From an uncultured Alsobacter sp. (GTDB lineage Bacteria > Pseudomonadota > Alphaproteobacteria > Rhizobiales > Beijerinckiaceae): DNA of 64,000 nt. The stretch is taken from the NCBI RefSeq assembly GCF_945952055.1, contig NZ_CAMFHB010000013.1, forward strand, positions 1 through 64,000, given 5' to 3'. The notes beneath the pieces were generated by a model that saw only the letters and a program-made list of their open reading frames with translations, did no database searches and had not been told where the DNA came from. Position 1 is the stretch's first letter. The number at the start of each line of letters is the position of its first letter. Both the position numbers and the translations under genes were made by a program. Below, piece by piece: positions 55,289-63,691 of the stretch.

Positions 55289-55389
55289 GGGCTAGTGATA
55301 GGTCGCCGGCCGGGGAGCGGCAACGGGAAAGGAGACGCGGCGACACGGTGTGCTCTTCGCCGCGCTTCCGCTAGGGTCGGCTGTCGAAG

Positions 55390-56460
55390 GTGAGGTCGCG
55401 CGTGGACGGCACGGACGGAAAGCACAGGGCCGAGCGGCCGGCGGGGCGGCGCTCCCGCAGCACCGGGCACGTCCGGATCGAGGACGTGGCCCGGGCCGCG
55501 AACGTGTCCGCGCAGACCGTCTCCCGCTACTTCCGGCATCCCGGAAGCGTCAGCGCGCCGACGGCGGACAAGATCCGCGCCTCGATCGCGGCCACGGGCT
55601 ACGTCCCCAACCTGGTGGCCGGGAGCCTCGCCTCCAACCGCAGCCGGATCATCGCGGTGATCGTGCCGACCGTCGCCAACCCGGTCCACGCCACGCAAGT
55701 GCAGGGGCTGAGCGATGCGGTGCGCGCCGAGGGATACCAGGTGTTCGTGGGCACCACGGACTACGACCGGGACACCGAGCACCGGCTGGTCGAGACCTTC
55801 CTCGGCCGGCGGGTGGACGGCATCGTGCTGGTGGGCGCGCACCTGCGCCAGGACACCGTCGATCTCCTGAAGCGCAGCGGGCTGCCGACAGTCCAGGTCT
55901 GGGAACTGCCCGAGAATCCCGTCGACATGGTGGTCGGCCACTCGAACTACGAGATCGGCCGCACCGTCGCGCGGCACCTGCTCGAGCGGGGGCGCAAGCG
56001 GTTCGCCATCATCGCCCACGCGGCGGTGACCGACACCCGCGCGGCGGCGCGCGTGCACGGCTTTCGCGAGGTGCTCGCGGCAGCGGGGGTGAAGGCGCCC
56101 GCCATCATCGAGGTGGCGCGGCCGAACGACATGACGGCGACGCCCGAACTCCTGGCCCGGCTGCTGCGCATGCGCCCGAAGCCCGACGCGATCTTCTGCG
56201 TCAACGATCCCCTCGCGGTCGGCCTGGTGCTGGCCTGCCATCGCGCCGGGGTGCGGGTTCCGCAGGACCTCGCCATCGCCGGCGTGGGCGACAGCGACCT
56301 GGCGGCCATGGTGACGCCGGCGATCACCACGGTCCGCATTCCCCGCTACGAGCTCGGCCAGACCGCCGGGACCATGCTGATGGAGCGCCTGGCCGGCACC
56401 GGTCCCGCCCGCTCGGTGGTGGACCTCGGCTTCAAGCTGGTGGTTAGGCAGAGCACCTGA
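55390..56460 (+). CDS. LacI-family transcriptional regulator
   Basis: A 356-residue regulator. After a basic leader of about 27 residues, the DNA-binding domain reads VRIEDVARAANVSAQTVSRYFRHPGSVSAPTADKIRASIAATGYVPN, the LacI helix-turn-helix and hinge. A periplasmic-binding-protein-like effector domain follows (RIIAVIVPTVANPVHATQVQGL; DAIFCVNDPLAVGLVLACHRAGV; AIAGVGDSDLAAM). It lies upstream of the ABC transporter/enolase operon, whose leader holds a LacI-type operator, so it is the probable local repressor, released by a sugar or sugar acid. GTG starts at 55390 or 55402 are possible. Confidence 0.93.
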   Translation: MRSRVDGTDGKHRAERPAGRRSRSTGHVRIEDVARAANVSAQTVSRYFRHPGSVSAPTADKIRASIAATGYVPNLVAGSLASNRSRIIAVIVPTVANPVHATQVQGLSDAVRAEGYQVFVGTTDYDRDTEHRLVETFLGRRVDGIVLVGAHLRQDTVDLLKRSGLPTVQVWELPENPVDMVVGHSNYEIGRTVARHLLERGRKRFAIIAHAAVTDTRAAARVHGFREVLAAAGVKAPAIIEVARPNDMTATPELLARLLRMRPKPDAIFCVNDPLAVGLVLACHRAGVRVPQDLAIAGVGDSDLAAMVTPAITTVRIPRYELGQTAGTMLMERLAGTGPARSVVDLGFKLVVRQST

Positions 56461-56615
56461 CCGAGCCGGCGCACCGCCTCCAGTCCGCTGCTTGCTGACG
56501 CCCAGGTCGCGTGCCTTCCAGGCCGGCTTGCCTTCCCGTGGCCGACCACCCCTCCGCCGTCCTGCCCGGGCTCGGCCCTTCGGGATTTACACATCTCACT
56601 CGAGCCCAAGGAAGG

Positions 56616-56797
56616 GCGCTCTCCCTCCCCTGCAGGGGAGGGTGGCAGCCGCAAAGCGGCTGACGGGTGGGGACAGCGGCAAAGAAAGAGCGGATATGCC
56701 GGGGCCGGCCCTGTCGTCGCGCCAAGTCCTGCGGCACCGCCCCCACCCGTCTCGCGCTTCGCGCGATCCACCCTCCCCTGCAGGGGAGGGAAAGCGC
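56616..56797. repeat. Nested palindromic repeat (CTCCCCTGCAGGGGAG type)
   Basis: Two 57-bp arms in inverted orientation: 56616-56672 and 56741-56797, 68 bp apart. Each arm contains the 18-bp perfect palindrome CCCTCCCCTGCAGGGGAGGG core and ends in ACGGGTGGGG or its complement. Between these conserved parts each arm has its own unrelated short hairpin: CAGCCG-CAAA-GCGGCTG on the left, TCGCGC-TTC-GCGCGA on the right. Similar boxes are common between genes of GC-rich alphaproteobacteria. Likely a non-autonomous dispersed repeat; no coding capacity. Confidence 0.8.
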
Positions 56798-56972
56798 GCT
56801 CGGCCAGGACGCGGGGAAGGAGGGGCCAGCTGGACTGCCGAAGCATTCACGGGCTCTGAGGATCGTCCAGGCAAGGCCGTGAAGGCCCGGGCAGGACGCG
56901 GGGAGGGGGCGCCTGCTTCAGAACCATTCCGGGCAATCCGCCCCTTTACACGGGCACCCCTTCGATGCACCA

Positions 56973-56986
56973 TGTTAGCGCTAACG
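56973..56986. promoter_or_regulatory. LacI/GalR-type operator
   Basis: TGTTAGCGCTAACG has a perfect 10-bp palindromic core, TTAGC-GCTAA, with the central CG step typical of LacI/GalR-family operators. It lies 35 bp upstream of the substrate-binding-protein start and downstream of the LacI-family gene that probably encodes its ligand-responsive repressor. Confidence 0.82.
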
Positions 56987-57020
56987 CGCGGGGGACATCG
57001 CGCTTCTGGGGAGAGATGCC

Positions 57021-58799
57021 ATGCTGGGGAAATCACCTGTCCGTGCTGCTTGGTCCGCGACCGCCGGGACGGTCGCCCTGGTCGGTGCGGCGCTGCTGTC
57101 GTCCACGGTGCTCGCGCAGGATCTCAAGTCCGTGCCGCGCAACCGGACCCTGATCAGCCAGGGCTGGGACTTCTACAACCAGGTGCCGTCGCCGACGAAC
57201 TTCAGCCCCTATGCGGGCGTGCTGCTGCACCAGCGGAACAGCCTCCACTACACCGTCAACGAGATGCTGTTCTACACGAACCACAACACCAACGAGATCA
57301 TCCCCTGGCAGGCCGAGAGCTTCAGCTACAACCCCACCTTCACCGAGGTCACGCTGAAGCTGCGTGACGGCGTCACGTGGAGCGACGGCAAGCCCTTCAC
57401 CGCCGAAGACGTCACCTTCTCGCTGGGCATGCTGCGCGGCGCCGCGCCGGACCTCGTGATGTCGGCGGCGATCAAGGAGTGGGTGGCCTCCGAGGAAGCG
57501 GTCGACCCGCGCACCGTGCGCATCAAGCTGACCAAGCCCGGCCCGCGCTGGGCGCAGGACTTCCTGGCGACGGGGCAGGCGGCGCGCTTCGTGGTCGTGC
57601 CGAAGCACATCTGGCAGGGCCAGGACCCGAAGACCTTCGGCTTCTTCGACGTGGCGAAGGGCTGGCCCGTCGGCACAGGGCCGTACAAGCTCGTGAAGGC
57701 CGACAGCGGGTCGCTGGTCTACGACCGGCGTGACGACTGGTGGGCCGTGAAGGCGAAGGTCGTGCCGGCGATGCCGGCGCCCGAGCGCATCGTCTACCGC
57801 CCCGCGACGGTCGACGCCCTGCCGCAGCTCTTCAGCAACAACGAGGTCGACATCGGCCGCGCGCTGCAGGTCGGCAACTTCGAGGCCAGCAAGGCGCGCA
57901 ATGCCAACATCGCCTCCTGGAACGCCCAGGGGCCGGTGTGGGGTGCCGCGGACGGCTGCACCTTCCGTGTCGTGTTCAACAACCAGAAGGCGCCCTGGGA
58001 TTCGGTCGAGGTGCGGCGCGCCATCAACAGCGCGCTCAACCGCGACCAGATCGTTGACCTCGCCTTCGAGGGCTCGATGCCGAAGGCGCTGGTGCCCTTC
58101 GCCTCCTATGACGGCGTGAAGGCCTACACGAGCCAGATGAAGGACATCATCGACGCCGCCGCGCTCGACAAGACCGACGCCAAGAAGACCGAGGAGCTGC
58201 TGAAGTCCAAGGGCTTTGCCAAGGGTAGCGACGGCAAGTGGACTCTTCCCGGAGGACAGGCCTGGCCGATCACCATCCTGACGCAGAACGGCGACCCGAT
58301 CGCCCCGGTCGTGGCCAAGCAGCTGCAGGCGGCCGGCTTCGACGCCGTATTCCGGCCGACGCAGGACGCCGCCTATTTCGACGCGCTTGGCACGGGCAAT
58401 TTCGAGGTCGCCGTGAACCCCCATTGCGGCAGCATCTACGACCCGTGGCAGACGCTCGAACACTTCCACGGAAAGTATGCTGCAGCGCCGGGCGCGAAGG
58501 GCACCAATCCGCGGGCCCCGACCCGGTACAACAATCCCGAGCTGAACGCCCTGCTCGACAAGATGGAGGCCCGGCAGCCCTCGCCGAAGGACGCCGAGTA
58601 TGTCGGGCTTGTGAAGGCCGCCACCACCATTATCCTGCGTGACCTGCCGCAGATCACGGTCGCGGAAGAGATGCACGCGCTGACCTTCAACACGACCTAT
58701 TGGACCGGCTTCCCCAACGCCAAGGATCCCTACGTGGCGCCCTACCTGCCGTGGGAAGGCTTCAACCTCGTCGTGAGCCGCCTGAAGCCGCGCAGCTGA
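57021..58799 (+). CDS. ABC transporter substrate-binding protein, family 5 (Opp/Dpp-type)
   Basis: A 592-residue periplasmic binding protein. Residues 1-33 are a signal peptide (core WSATAGTVALVGAALLSSTVLAQ). The mature part is a cluster C (SBP_bac_5) binding protein: LKLRDGVTWSDGKPFTAEDVTFSLGML, VGTGPYKLVKADSG, and DSVEVRRAINSALNRDQIVDLAFEG are the family landmarks. Such proteins carry peptides, but also nickel, glycosides and oligosaccharides; the neighbouring sugar-acid dehydratase and LacI regulator favour a carbohydrate. First gene of the operon; a hairpin follows it. At 592 residues it is a little longer than most DppA proteins. Confidence 0.93.
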   Translation: MLGKSPVRAAWSATAGTVALVGAALLSSTVLAQDLKSVPRNRTLISQGWDFYNQVPSPTNFSPYAGVLLHQRNSLHYTVNEMLFYTNHNTNEIIPWQAESFSYNPTFTEVTLKLRDGVTWSDGKPFTAEDVTFSLGMLRGAAPDLVMSAAIKEWVASEEAVDPRTVRIKLTKPGPRWAQDFLATGQAARFVVVPKHIWQGQDPKTFGFFDVAKGWPVGTGPYKLVKADSGSLVYDRRDDWWAVKAKVVPAMPAPERIVYRPATVDALPQLFSNNEVDIGRALQVGNFEASKARNANIASWNAQGPVWGAADGCTFRVVFNNQKAPWDSVEVRRAINSALNRDQIVDLAFEGSMPKALVPFASYDGVKAYTSQMKDIIDAAALDKTDAKKTEELLKSKGFAKGSDGKWTLPGGQAWPITILTQNGDPIAPVVAKQLQAAGFDAVFRPTQDAAYFDALGTGNFEVAVNPHCGSIYDPWQTLEHFHGKYAAAPGAKGTNPRAPTRYNNPELNALLDKMEARQPSPKDAEYVGLVKAATTIILRDLPQITVAEEMHALTFNTTYWTGFPNAKDPYVAPYLPWEGFNLVVSRLKPRS

Positions 58800-58818
58800 C
58801 GGCCGCGTTCGCCCGCAG

Positions 58819-58840
58819 GGGGCCGCCAGCGGGTGGCCCC
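58819..58840 (+). repeat. Stem-loop after the substrate-binding-protein gene
   Basis: A 9-bp stem with one G-U wobble (58819-58827 with 58832-58840) and 4-nt loop, 20 bp after the stop codon. No U-run. Such hairpins often protect the binding-protein message and raise its level over downstream transporter genes. Confidence 0.45.
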
Positions 58841-58869
58841 ATCCCCCAGCACAGCCCGGGAGACCGCGC

Positions 58870-60039
58870 GTGAAGATCGCCTCCATCAAGGCCTTTGCCA
58901 TCAAGAGCGACCTCGTCGGCTCGGCCGCCACCACGCCCGCCCGCCGGCCGGCCTGGAGCGCGGACGCCGAGGTGGCCGGGCCCATGTCGCGCTACCCGCG
59001 CTACAAGAAGCTGCGCGCCGTGTGGCGGGCCAAGTGGCCGAGCGTCGGCTGCATCGTCACGGCCGACGACGGCAGCTGGGGCTTCGGCATCAGCCGCTAC
59101 GGGGCGCCGGTGATCTCGATCATCAACGACCACCTGGCGCCGCTCCTCATCGACGAGCCCTGCATGGCCACCGAGCGCCTGTGGGACATGATGATGCGCA
59201 TGACCTCGCCCTACGGCGCGTCGGGGCTCGGCACCTACGCGATCAGCGCCATCGACCTCGCGCTGTGGGACCTCAAGGGCAAGGCCCTGAACCGCCCGGT
59301 CTACGAGCTCATCGGCGGGCCGAGCCGGGATGCGATCACCTGCTACGCCACGGGCAACGACACCGACTGGCACATGGAGCAGGGCTTCCGCGCCACCAAG
59401 CTCGCCTGCCCCTACGGCCCGACGGACGGGATCGACGCGCTCGCCTGGAACGAGGAGCTGGTCGCCAAGACGCGCGACCTGATCGGCAAGGACGTCGAGC
59501 TGATGCTCGATTGCTGGATGGCCTTCGACGTGGAGTTCGCGGTGCGGCTCGCCGAGCGTCTGCGCCCCTACGGCCTCAAGTGGATCGAGGACTGCCTGCT
59601 GCCGGAGGACTATGACGGCCAGGCGGAGCTGCGCCGGCGCCTGCCCTGGATGACGCTCGCCACCGGCGAGCACTGGTACACGCCGATCCCCTTCGCGAGC
59701 GCGGTGGCACGGCGCAGCGTCGACATCCTGCAGCCCGACATAGCGTGGGTCGGCGGGCTGACGCCCTGCCTGAAGATCGCTCACATCGCCGAGGGGGCCG
59801 GGGTGTCGGTGATCCCGCATGCCGGCATGAACACGCCCTACGGCCAGCACTTCGGCCTGGCCATGACGAACGCGCCCTGGGGCGAGTTCTTCATGACGAC
59901 CCCGCCCGGCGTGCCGACGACGGAAATGACGCTGTTCAAGGGCATGGCCGTCCCGGTGGACGGCAAGCTCGTGCCGCGCGAGGGGCCGGGCTTCGGGTTG
60001 GGCGTGACGCTCGACGACATCGAAGCCATGCGGGCCTGA
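58870..60039 (+). CDS. Enolase-superfamily dehydratase, L-rhamnonate dehydratase-like
   Basis: A 389-residue member of the mandelate racemase/enolase superfamily that would dehydrate an acid sugar to a 2-keto-3-deoxy acid. Mg2+ ligands are D214 (MLDCWM), E240 (KWIEDC) and E267 (TGEHWYT). The acid/base His is H317 in VIPHAG, with its partner D290 in ILQPDIAWVGG. These motifs, GPMSRYPRY near the N-terminus and FFMTTPPG near the end, match L-rhamnonate dehydratase (RhmD) more than galactonate or glucarate enzymes; the true substrate is not proven. It sits between the binding-protein and permease genes, unusual for a catabolic enzyme. Confidence 0.87.
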   Translation: MKIASIKAFAIKSDLVGSAATTPARRPAWSADAEVAGPMSRYPRYKKLRAVWRAKWPSVGCIVTADDGSWGFGISRYGAPVISIINDHLAPLLIDEPCMATERLWDMMMRMTSPYGASGLGTYAISAIDLALWDLKGKALNRPVYELIGGPSRDAITCYATGNDTDWHMEQGFRATKLACPYGPTDGIDALAWNEELVAKTRDLIGKDVELMLDCWMAFDVEFAVRLAERLRPYGLKWIEDCLLPEDYDGQAELRRRLPWMTLATGEHWYTPIPFASAVARRSVDILQPDIAWVGGLTPCLKIAHIAEGAGVSVIPHAGMNTPYGQHFGLAMTNAPWGEFFMTTPPGVPTTEMTLFKGMAVPVDGKLVPREGPGFGLGVTLDDIEAMRA

Positions 60040-60043
60040 CGCC

Positions 60044-61048
60044 GTGCCGCTCGCCTTCCTGGCGCGTCGCCTCGGCATGACGCTGCTGGTCATCGTGCTC
60101 GCGATCGGGATCAACTTCCTGATCCCGCGCGCCATGCCGGGCGACCCGATCGAGCAGCAGCTCAACCAGCTCGCGGCAAGCTCCGGCGGCAATGTCGGCG
60201 ACGTGCAGGCCATGGTCGCGTCGTACCGGGCGCGCTTCGGCCTCGACCAGCCGCTGTGGCGCCAGTTCCTCTCCTATCTCGGCGATCTCGCCCACTTCGA
60301 CCTCGGCTTCTCGCTGGCGAACTACCCCGAGCGCGTCTCGCAGAGCATCGCGGCGGGGCTGCCGTGGACGCTGGGCCTGCTGGGTGTTTCGACGCTGATC
60401 AGCTTCACCATCGGGACCTTGCTCGGGGGGCTGCTCGCCTGGCCCGGCAGCGGCCGGCTGGTGCGGCTCGTCGGCGTGCCTCTGCTGATGCTCTCCGCCG
60501 TGCCCTATTTCGTGCTCGGCATCGTGCTCCTGTTCCTGCTCGCGCTCGCCTGGCCGCTGCTGCCCGTGGGCGGCGGCTATCCCTTCAGCGCCAACCTGCG
60601 CTGGGATTGGGAGAGCGCGCGGATGATCGCGGTCCACGCCATCCTGCCGTCGCTCTCCATCATCCTCGCCTCGCTCGGCACATGGGCCATCGCGATGCGG
60701 GGCATGATCGTGAGCGTGCTGGGCGAGGACTACATCATGCTGGCCGAGGCCAAGGGCCTGTCGCCGGCGCGCATCTTCTTCGGCTACGGGTTGCGCAACG
60801 CCATGCTGCCGCAGCTCACCCATCTCGCGCTGACGCTCAGCCACATCGTGTCGGGCGCGATCCTGGTCGAGGTGATCTTCGCCTATCCGGGCATCGGCTA
60901 CCGCCTCTACCAGGCGATCCAGGCCAAGGACTACTTCGTCATCCAGGGCATCGTCCTGCTGCTGAGCATCTCCATCGCCGTGACCATGCTGGTCATGGAC
61001 CTGATCTACCCGCTCATCGACCCCCGCATCGGGGCGAGGCGCACATGA
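60044..61048 (+). CDS. ABC transporter permease, DppB/OppB type
   Basis: A 334-residue inner-membrane permease with six helices. It has the DppB-type N-terminus (FLARRLGMTLLVIVLAIGINFLIPRAMPGDP), the extra periplasmic loop YRARFGLDQPLWRQFLSYLGDLAHFDLGFS, and the EAA-type ATPase contact loop LAEAKGLSPARIFFGYGLRNAMLP. The start is GTG, 4 bp after the enolase-superfamily gene; its stop overlaps the next permease start (ATGA). It forms a heterodimer channel with the following permease. Confidence 0.94.
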   Translation: MPLAFLARRLGMTLLVIVLAIGINFLIPRAMPGDPIEQQLNQLAASSGGNVGDVQAMVASYRARFGLDQPLWRQFLSYLGDLAHFDLGFSLANYPERVSQSIAAGLPWTLGLLGVSTLISFTIGTLLGGLLAWPGSGRLVRLVGVPLLMLSAVPYFVLGIVLLFLLALAWPLLPVGGGYPFSANLRWDWESARMIAVHAILPSLSIILASLGTWAIAMRGMIVSVLGEDYIMLAEAKGLSPARIFFGYGLRNAMLPQLTHLALTLSHIVSGAILVEVIFAYPGIGYRLYQAIQAKDYFVIQGIVLLLSISIAVTMLVMDLIYPLIDPRIGARRT

Positions 61049-61911
61049 GCCGGCCGGCGTCTCCGTTCGCGCTCGCCCTGCGCGGCGCTCTGCGCCAGCC
61101 CATGCTCGTGGCGGGCCTCGTGCTGCTCGGCGCCGTGGTGCTCATCGCGCTGGTCGGACCGCTGTTGCACGATACGGCGCTCGCCGGCATCGGCACCAAC
61201 CGGCCGCGCCGGCCGCCTGGCGGCGACAACCCGCTCGGGACGGATGCGCAGGGCCGCGACATCCTCGCGGCCCTCATCCTCGCGACCCCGCAGACGCTGA
61301 AGATCGGTCTCTTCGCCGGCATCATCGGGCTCGGCGTGGGCGTGCTGCTGGGGCTTGTCGCGGGCTTCTTTCGCGGCGTCGCCGACGCGGTGATCCGCAC
61401 GGCCGCCGACGTGATGATGACGATCCCGGGGATCGCCGTGCTGGTGCTCGTCGCCACCAACGTCCGCACCATGAGCGTGGCGTTGATGGCGATCATCGTG
61501 GCCGGGCTCGCCTGGATGTATCCGACGCGCACCATCCGGGCGCAGACGCTTTCCATGCGCGAGCGTCCCTATGTCGACATCGCCCGCATCAACGGCATCG
61601 GCGGCATCCGCCTCGTGCTTACCGAGATCCTGCCGAACCTGCTGCCCTACATCGCGGCGAGCTTCGTGACGGCCGTGTCCAGCGCCATGCTCGCCACCAT
61701 CGGCCTGGAGGCTCTGGGCCTCGGCCCGCAGAACGATCTCACGCTGGGCATGATGATCTACTGGGCGCAGTACTACGGCGCGATCCTGCGCAACATCTGG
61801 TGGTGGTGGCTGCCGCCCGTCGTCATGCTGGCCATCATCTTCATCGGCCTCCTGATGACGTCCGCCGGCATGGACCGGATCGTCAACGCTCGCCTGAGGG
61901 TCGAGTCGTGA
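61045..61911 (+). CDS. ABC transporter permease, DppC/OppC type
   Basis: Second permease, 288 residues. It has the DppC start (MLVAGLVLLGAVVLIALVGPLL), NPLGTDAQGRDILAALILATPQTLKIGL, and the ATPase contact loop DIARINGIGGIRLVLTEILPNLLPYI. Six helices are evident. It overlaps the preceding permease by 4 bp, and the next ATPase gene starts inside its stop codon (GTGA), so the operon is translationally coupled throughout. Confidence 0.94.
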   Translation: MSRPASPFALALRGALRQPMLVAGLVLLGAVVLIALVGPLLHDTALAGIGTNRPRRPPGGDNPLGTDAQGRDILAALILATPQTLKIGLFAGIIGLGVGVLLGLVAGFFRGVADAVIRTAADVMMTIPGIAVLVLVATNVRTMSVALMAIIVAGLAWMYPTRTIRAQTLSMRERPYVDIARINGIGGIRLVLTEILPNLLPYIAASFVTAVSSAMLATIGLEALGLGPQNDLTLGMMIYWAQYYGAILRNIWWWWLPPVVMLAIIFIGLLMTSAGMDRIVNARLRVES

Positions 61912-62879
61912 GCGCCGCGCCCGTCCTCTCCGTCGAGGATCTCGCGGTCCACTTCGCCACGCCGAAGGGGCCGGCCCGTGCCGTCGATGGCGTCACCTTC
62001 GCGCTCGAGCCCGGACAGCGGCTCGGGCTCGTGGGCGAGTCGGGCTCGGGCAAGTCCACGACGGTGCTCGCCCTCATGCGGATGATCCGGCCGCCCGGTC
62101 GCATCGCGCGCGGGCATGTGCGGCTCGGCGACGTGGACATGCTGGCCGCCTCGCCGAGCGAGGTCCGCCAGTCCCGCTTCTCGCGCATCGCCCTCGTGCC
62201 ACAAGGCGCGATGAACGCGCTGAACCCGGTGCTCAGCGTGGCGGCGCAGATCGACGACCTGCTGCTGGCCCACGGTTCGGCAGAGGCCAAGACGGCGCGG
62301 CGGGCCCGCATCGACGCGCTGCTCGACGGCGTCGGCCTGAAGGCGGAGACCGGCGACCTCTTCCCGCACCAGCTCAGCGGCGGCATGAAGCAGCGCGTCT
62401 GCATCGCCATGGCGGTGGCGCTGTCGCCATCGGTGATCCTTGCCGACGAGCCCACCAGCGCGCTCGACGTGATCGTGCAGAAGCAGGTGCTGCGCACGCT
62501 GATCGGCGTGCAGAAGCGGCTCGGCGCCGGCGTGATCCTCATTGGCCACGACATGGCGCTGATGGCCCAGTTCGCCCATGTGGTCGGCGTCATGTATGCC
62601 GGCCAGCTGGTCGAGATCGGGCCGACCAAGGCGCTTTTCGCCGACCCGCGCCATCCCTACACGCGCATGCTGATCGCCAGCCTGCCGAGCTTCGAGCGAC
62701 GCTTCACCTTCCGGGGCATCCCCGGCCTGCCGCCCTCGCTGGTGGACAGGCCGGAAGGCTGCCCGTTCCACCCGCGTTGTCCGCGGGCGGACGCCCGCTG
62801 CCGCGTCGAGACGCCCGCCGAGCAGACCCTCGCGGACGGTCGGCGCGTGCGCTGCCACTACGCGACGGAGGTCGGGTGA
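61908..62879 (+). CDS. ABC transporter ATP-binding protein, DppD/OppD type
   Basis: A 323-residue ATPase. Walker A is GESGSGKST, the signature is HQLSGGMKQR, and Walker B is SVILADEPTSALD, with the switch His in LIGHDMALMAQF. The C-terminal oligopeptide-transporter extension with Cys residues is present (RPEGCPFHPRCPRADARCR). The start is GTG overlapping the permease stop; its stop overlaps the next ATG. It pairs with the second ATPase to power uptake. Confidence 0.95.
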   Translation: MSAAPVLSVEDLAVHFATPKGPARAVDGVTFALEPGQRLGLVGESGSGKSTTVLALMRMIRPPGRIARGHVRLGDVDMLAASPSEVRQSRFSRIALVPQGAMNALNPVLSVAAQIDDLLLAHGSAEAKTARRARIDALLDGVGLKAETGDLFPHQLSGGMKQRVCIAMAVALSPSVILADEPTSALDVIVQKQVLRTLIGVQKRLGAGVILIGHDMALMAQFAHVVGVMYAGQLVEIGPTKALFADPRHPYTRMLIASLPSFERRFTFRGIPGLPPSLVDRPEGCPFHPRCPRADARCRVETPAEQTLADGRRVRCHYATEVG

Positions 62880-63691
62880 TGGGGCTCATCGCGGCGCGCG
62901 ACGTCAGCATGACCTTCGGCGGCTTCGGCCGCCCGGAGACCCATGCGCTCAAGGGCGTGAGCCTCGCCCTGCCGGACGAGCCGTCGATCGTCGCCGTCGT
63001 CGGCCAGAGCGGCAGCGGCAAGACGACCCTCATGCGCATCCTGCTCGGGTTGCAGGAGCCCACGGCCGGCACTGTGCTCTATCGGGGCGCGCCGCCCGGA
63101 GCCGATCCCGCGCGCTTTCGGCGCGAGGTCCAGGCGGTGTTCCAGGACCCCTTCGGCGTGTTCAACCCGTTCTACAGGGTCGACCGGGCGCTCGTGCTCC
63201 CGCTGATGCGCTTCGGGCTGGCGGGCAGCAAGGGCGAGGCGATGGATCTCGCGTCGCGCGGGCTCGAGGCGGTCGGACTGCGGCCGGCGGAAACCCTGGG
63301 GCGCTTCCCGCACCAGCTGTCCGGCGGCCAGCGGCAGCGCATCATGATCGCCCGGGCCCTGCTGCTGAAGCCACAGGTCCTGGTCGCCGACGAGCCGGTG
63401 TCGATGGTCGACGCCTCGCTGCGGGCCACCATCCTGGAGAGCCTCTGGAAGCTGAAGACCGAGCGCGGAATCTCCATCGTCTACGTCACCCACGACCTGA
63501 CGACGGCCTACCAGATCGCGGACCGCATCGTGGTGATGGTGGGCGGCGAGATCGTCGAGAGCGGCGCGCCGGAAGCGGTGATCCACAGCCCCTCGCATCC
63601 CTACACGAAGGCGCTTGTCGGTGCCGTGCCGCCGCCCGATCCTTCCGTGGACTGGGGGCTCGAGGACGAGACGGACGAGGTCGCCGCATGA
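62879..63691 (+). CDS. ABC transporter ATP-binding protein, DppF/OppF type (short)
   Basis: Second ATPase, 270 residues. Walker A is GQSGSGKTT, VFQDPFGVFNPFYRV carries the Q-loop, HQLSGGQRQR is the signature, and QVLVADEPVSMVDASLR is Walker B. It lacks the Cys-containing C-terminal extension seen in its partner, ending soon after HSPSHPYTKALVGAVPPPDP. The ATG at 62879 overlaps the DppD-type stop (GTGATG), and the amidohydrolase ATG overlaps its own stop (ATGA). Confidence 0.94.
   Translation: MGLIAARDVSMTFGGFGRPETHALKGVSLALPDEPSIVAVVGQSGSGKTTLMRILLGLQEPTAGTVLYRGAPPGADPARFRREVQAVFQDPFGVFNPFYRVDRALVLPLMRFGLAGSKGEAMDLASRGLEAVGLRPAETLGRFPHQLSGGQRQRIMIARALLLKPQVLVADEPVSMVDASLRATILESLWKLKTERGISIVYVTHDLTTAYQIADRIVVMVGGEIVESGAPEAVIHSPSHPYTKALVGAVPPPDPSVDWGLEDETDEVAA

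Larger units (their letters stand above)
56461..57020. other. 560-bp intergenic region with repeat and operator
   Basis: No gene was recognised between the LacI-family regulator and the substrate-binding protein. It holds a nested palindromic repeat (56616-56797), a stretch without clear structure (56798-56970), and a LacI-type operator (56973-56986). A TTTACA at 56945-56950 could be a -35 element with the operator overlapping the start region, but no convincing -10 was found. A GGGGAGAG ribosome-binding site at 57008-57015 serves the ATG at 57021. Confidence 0.6.
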
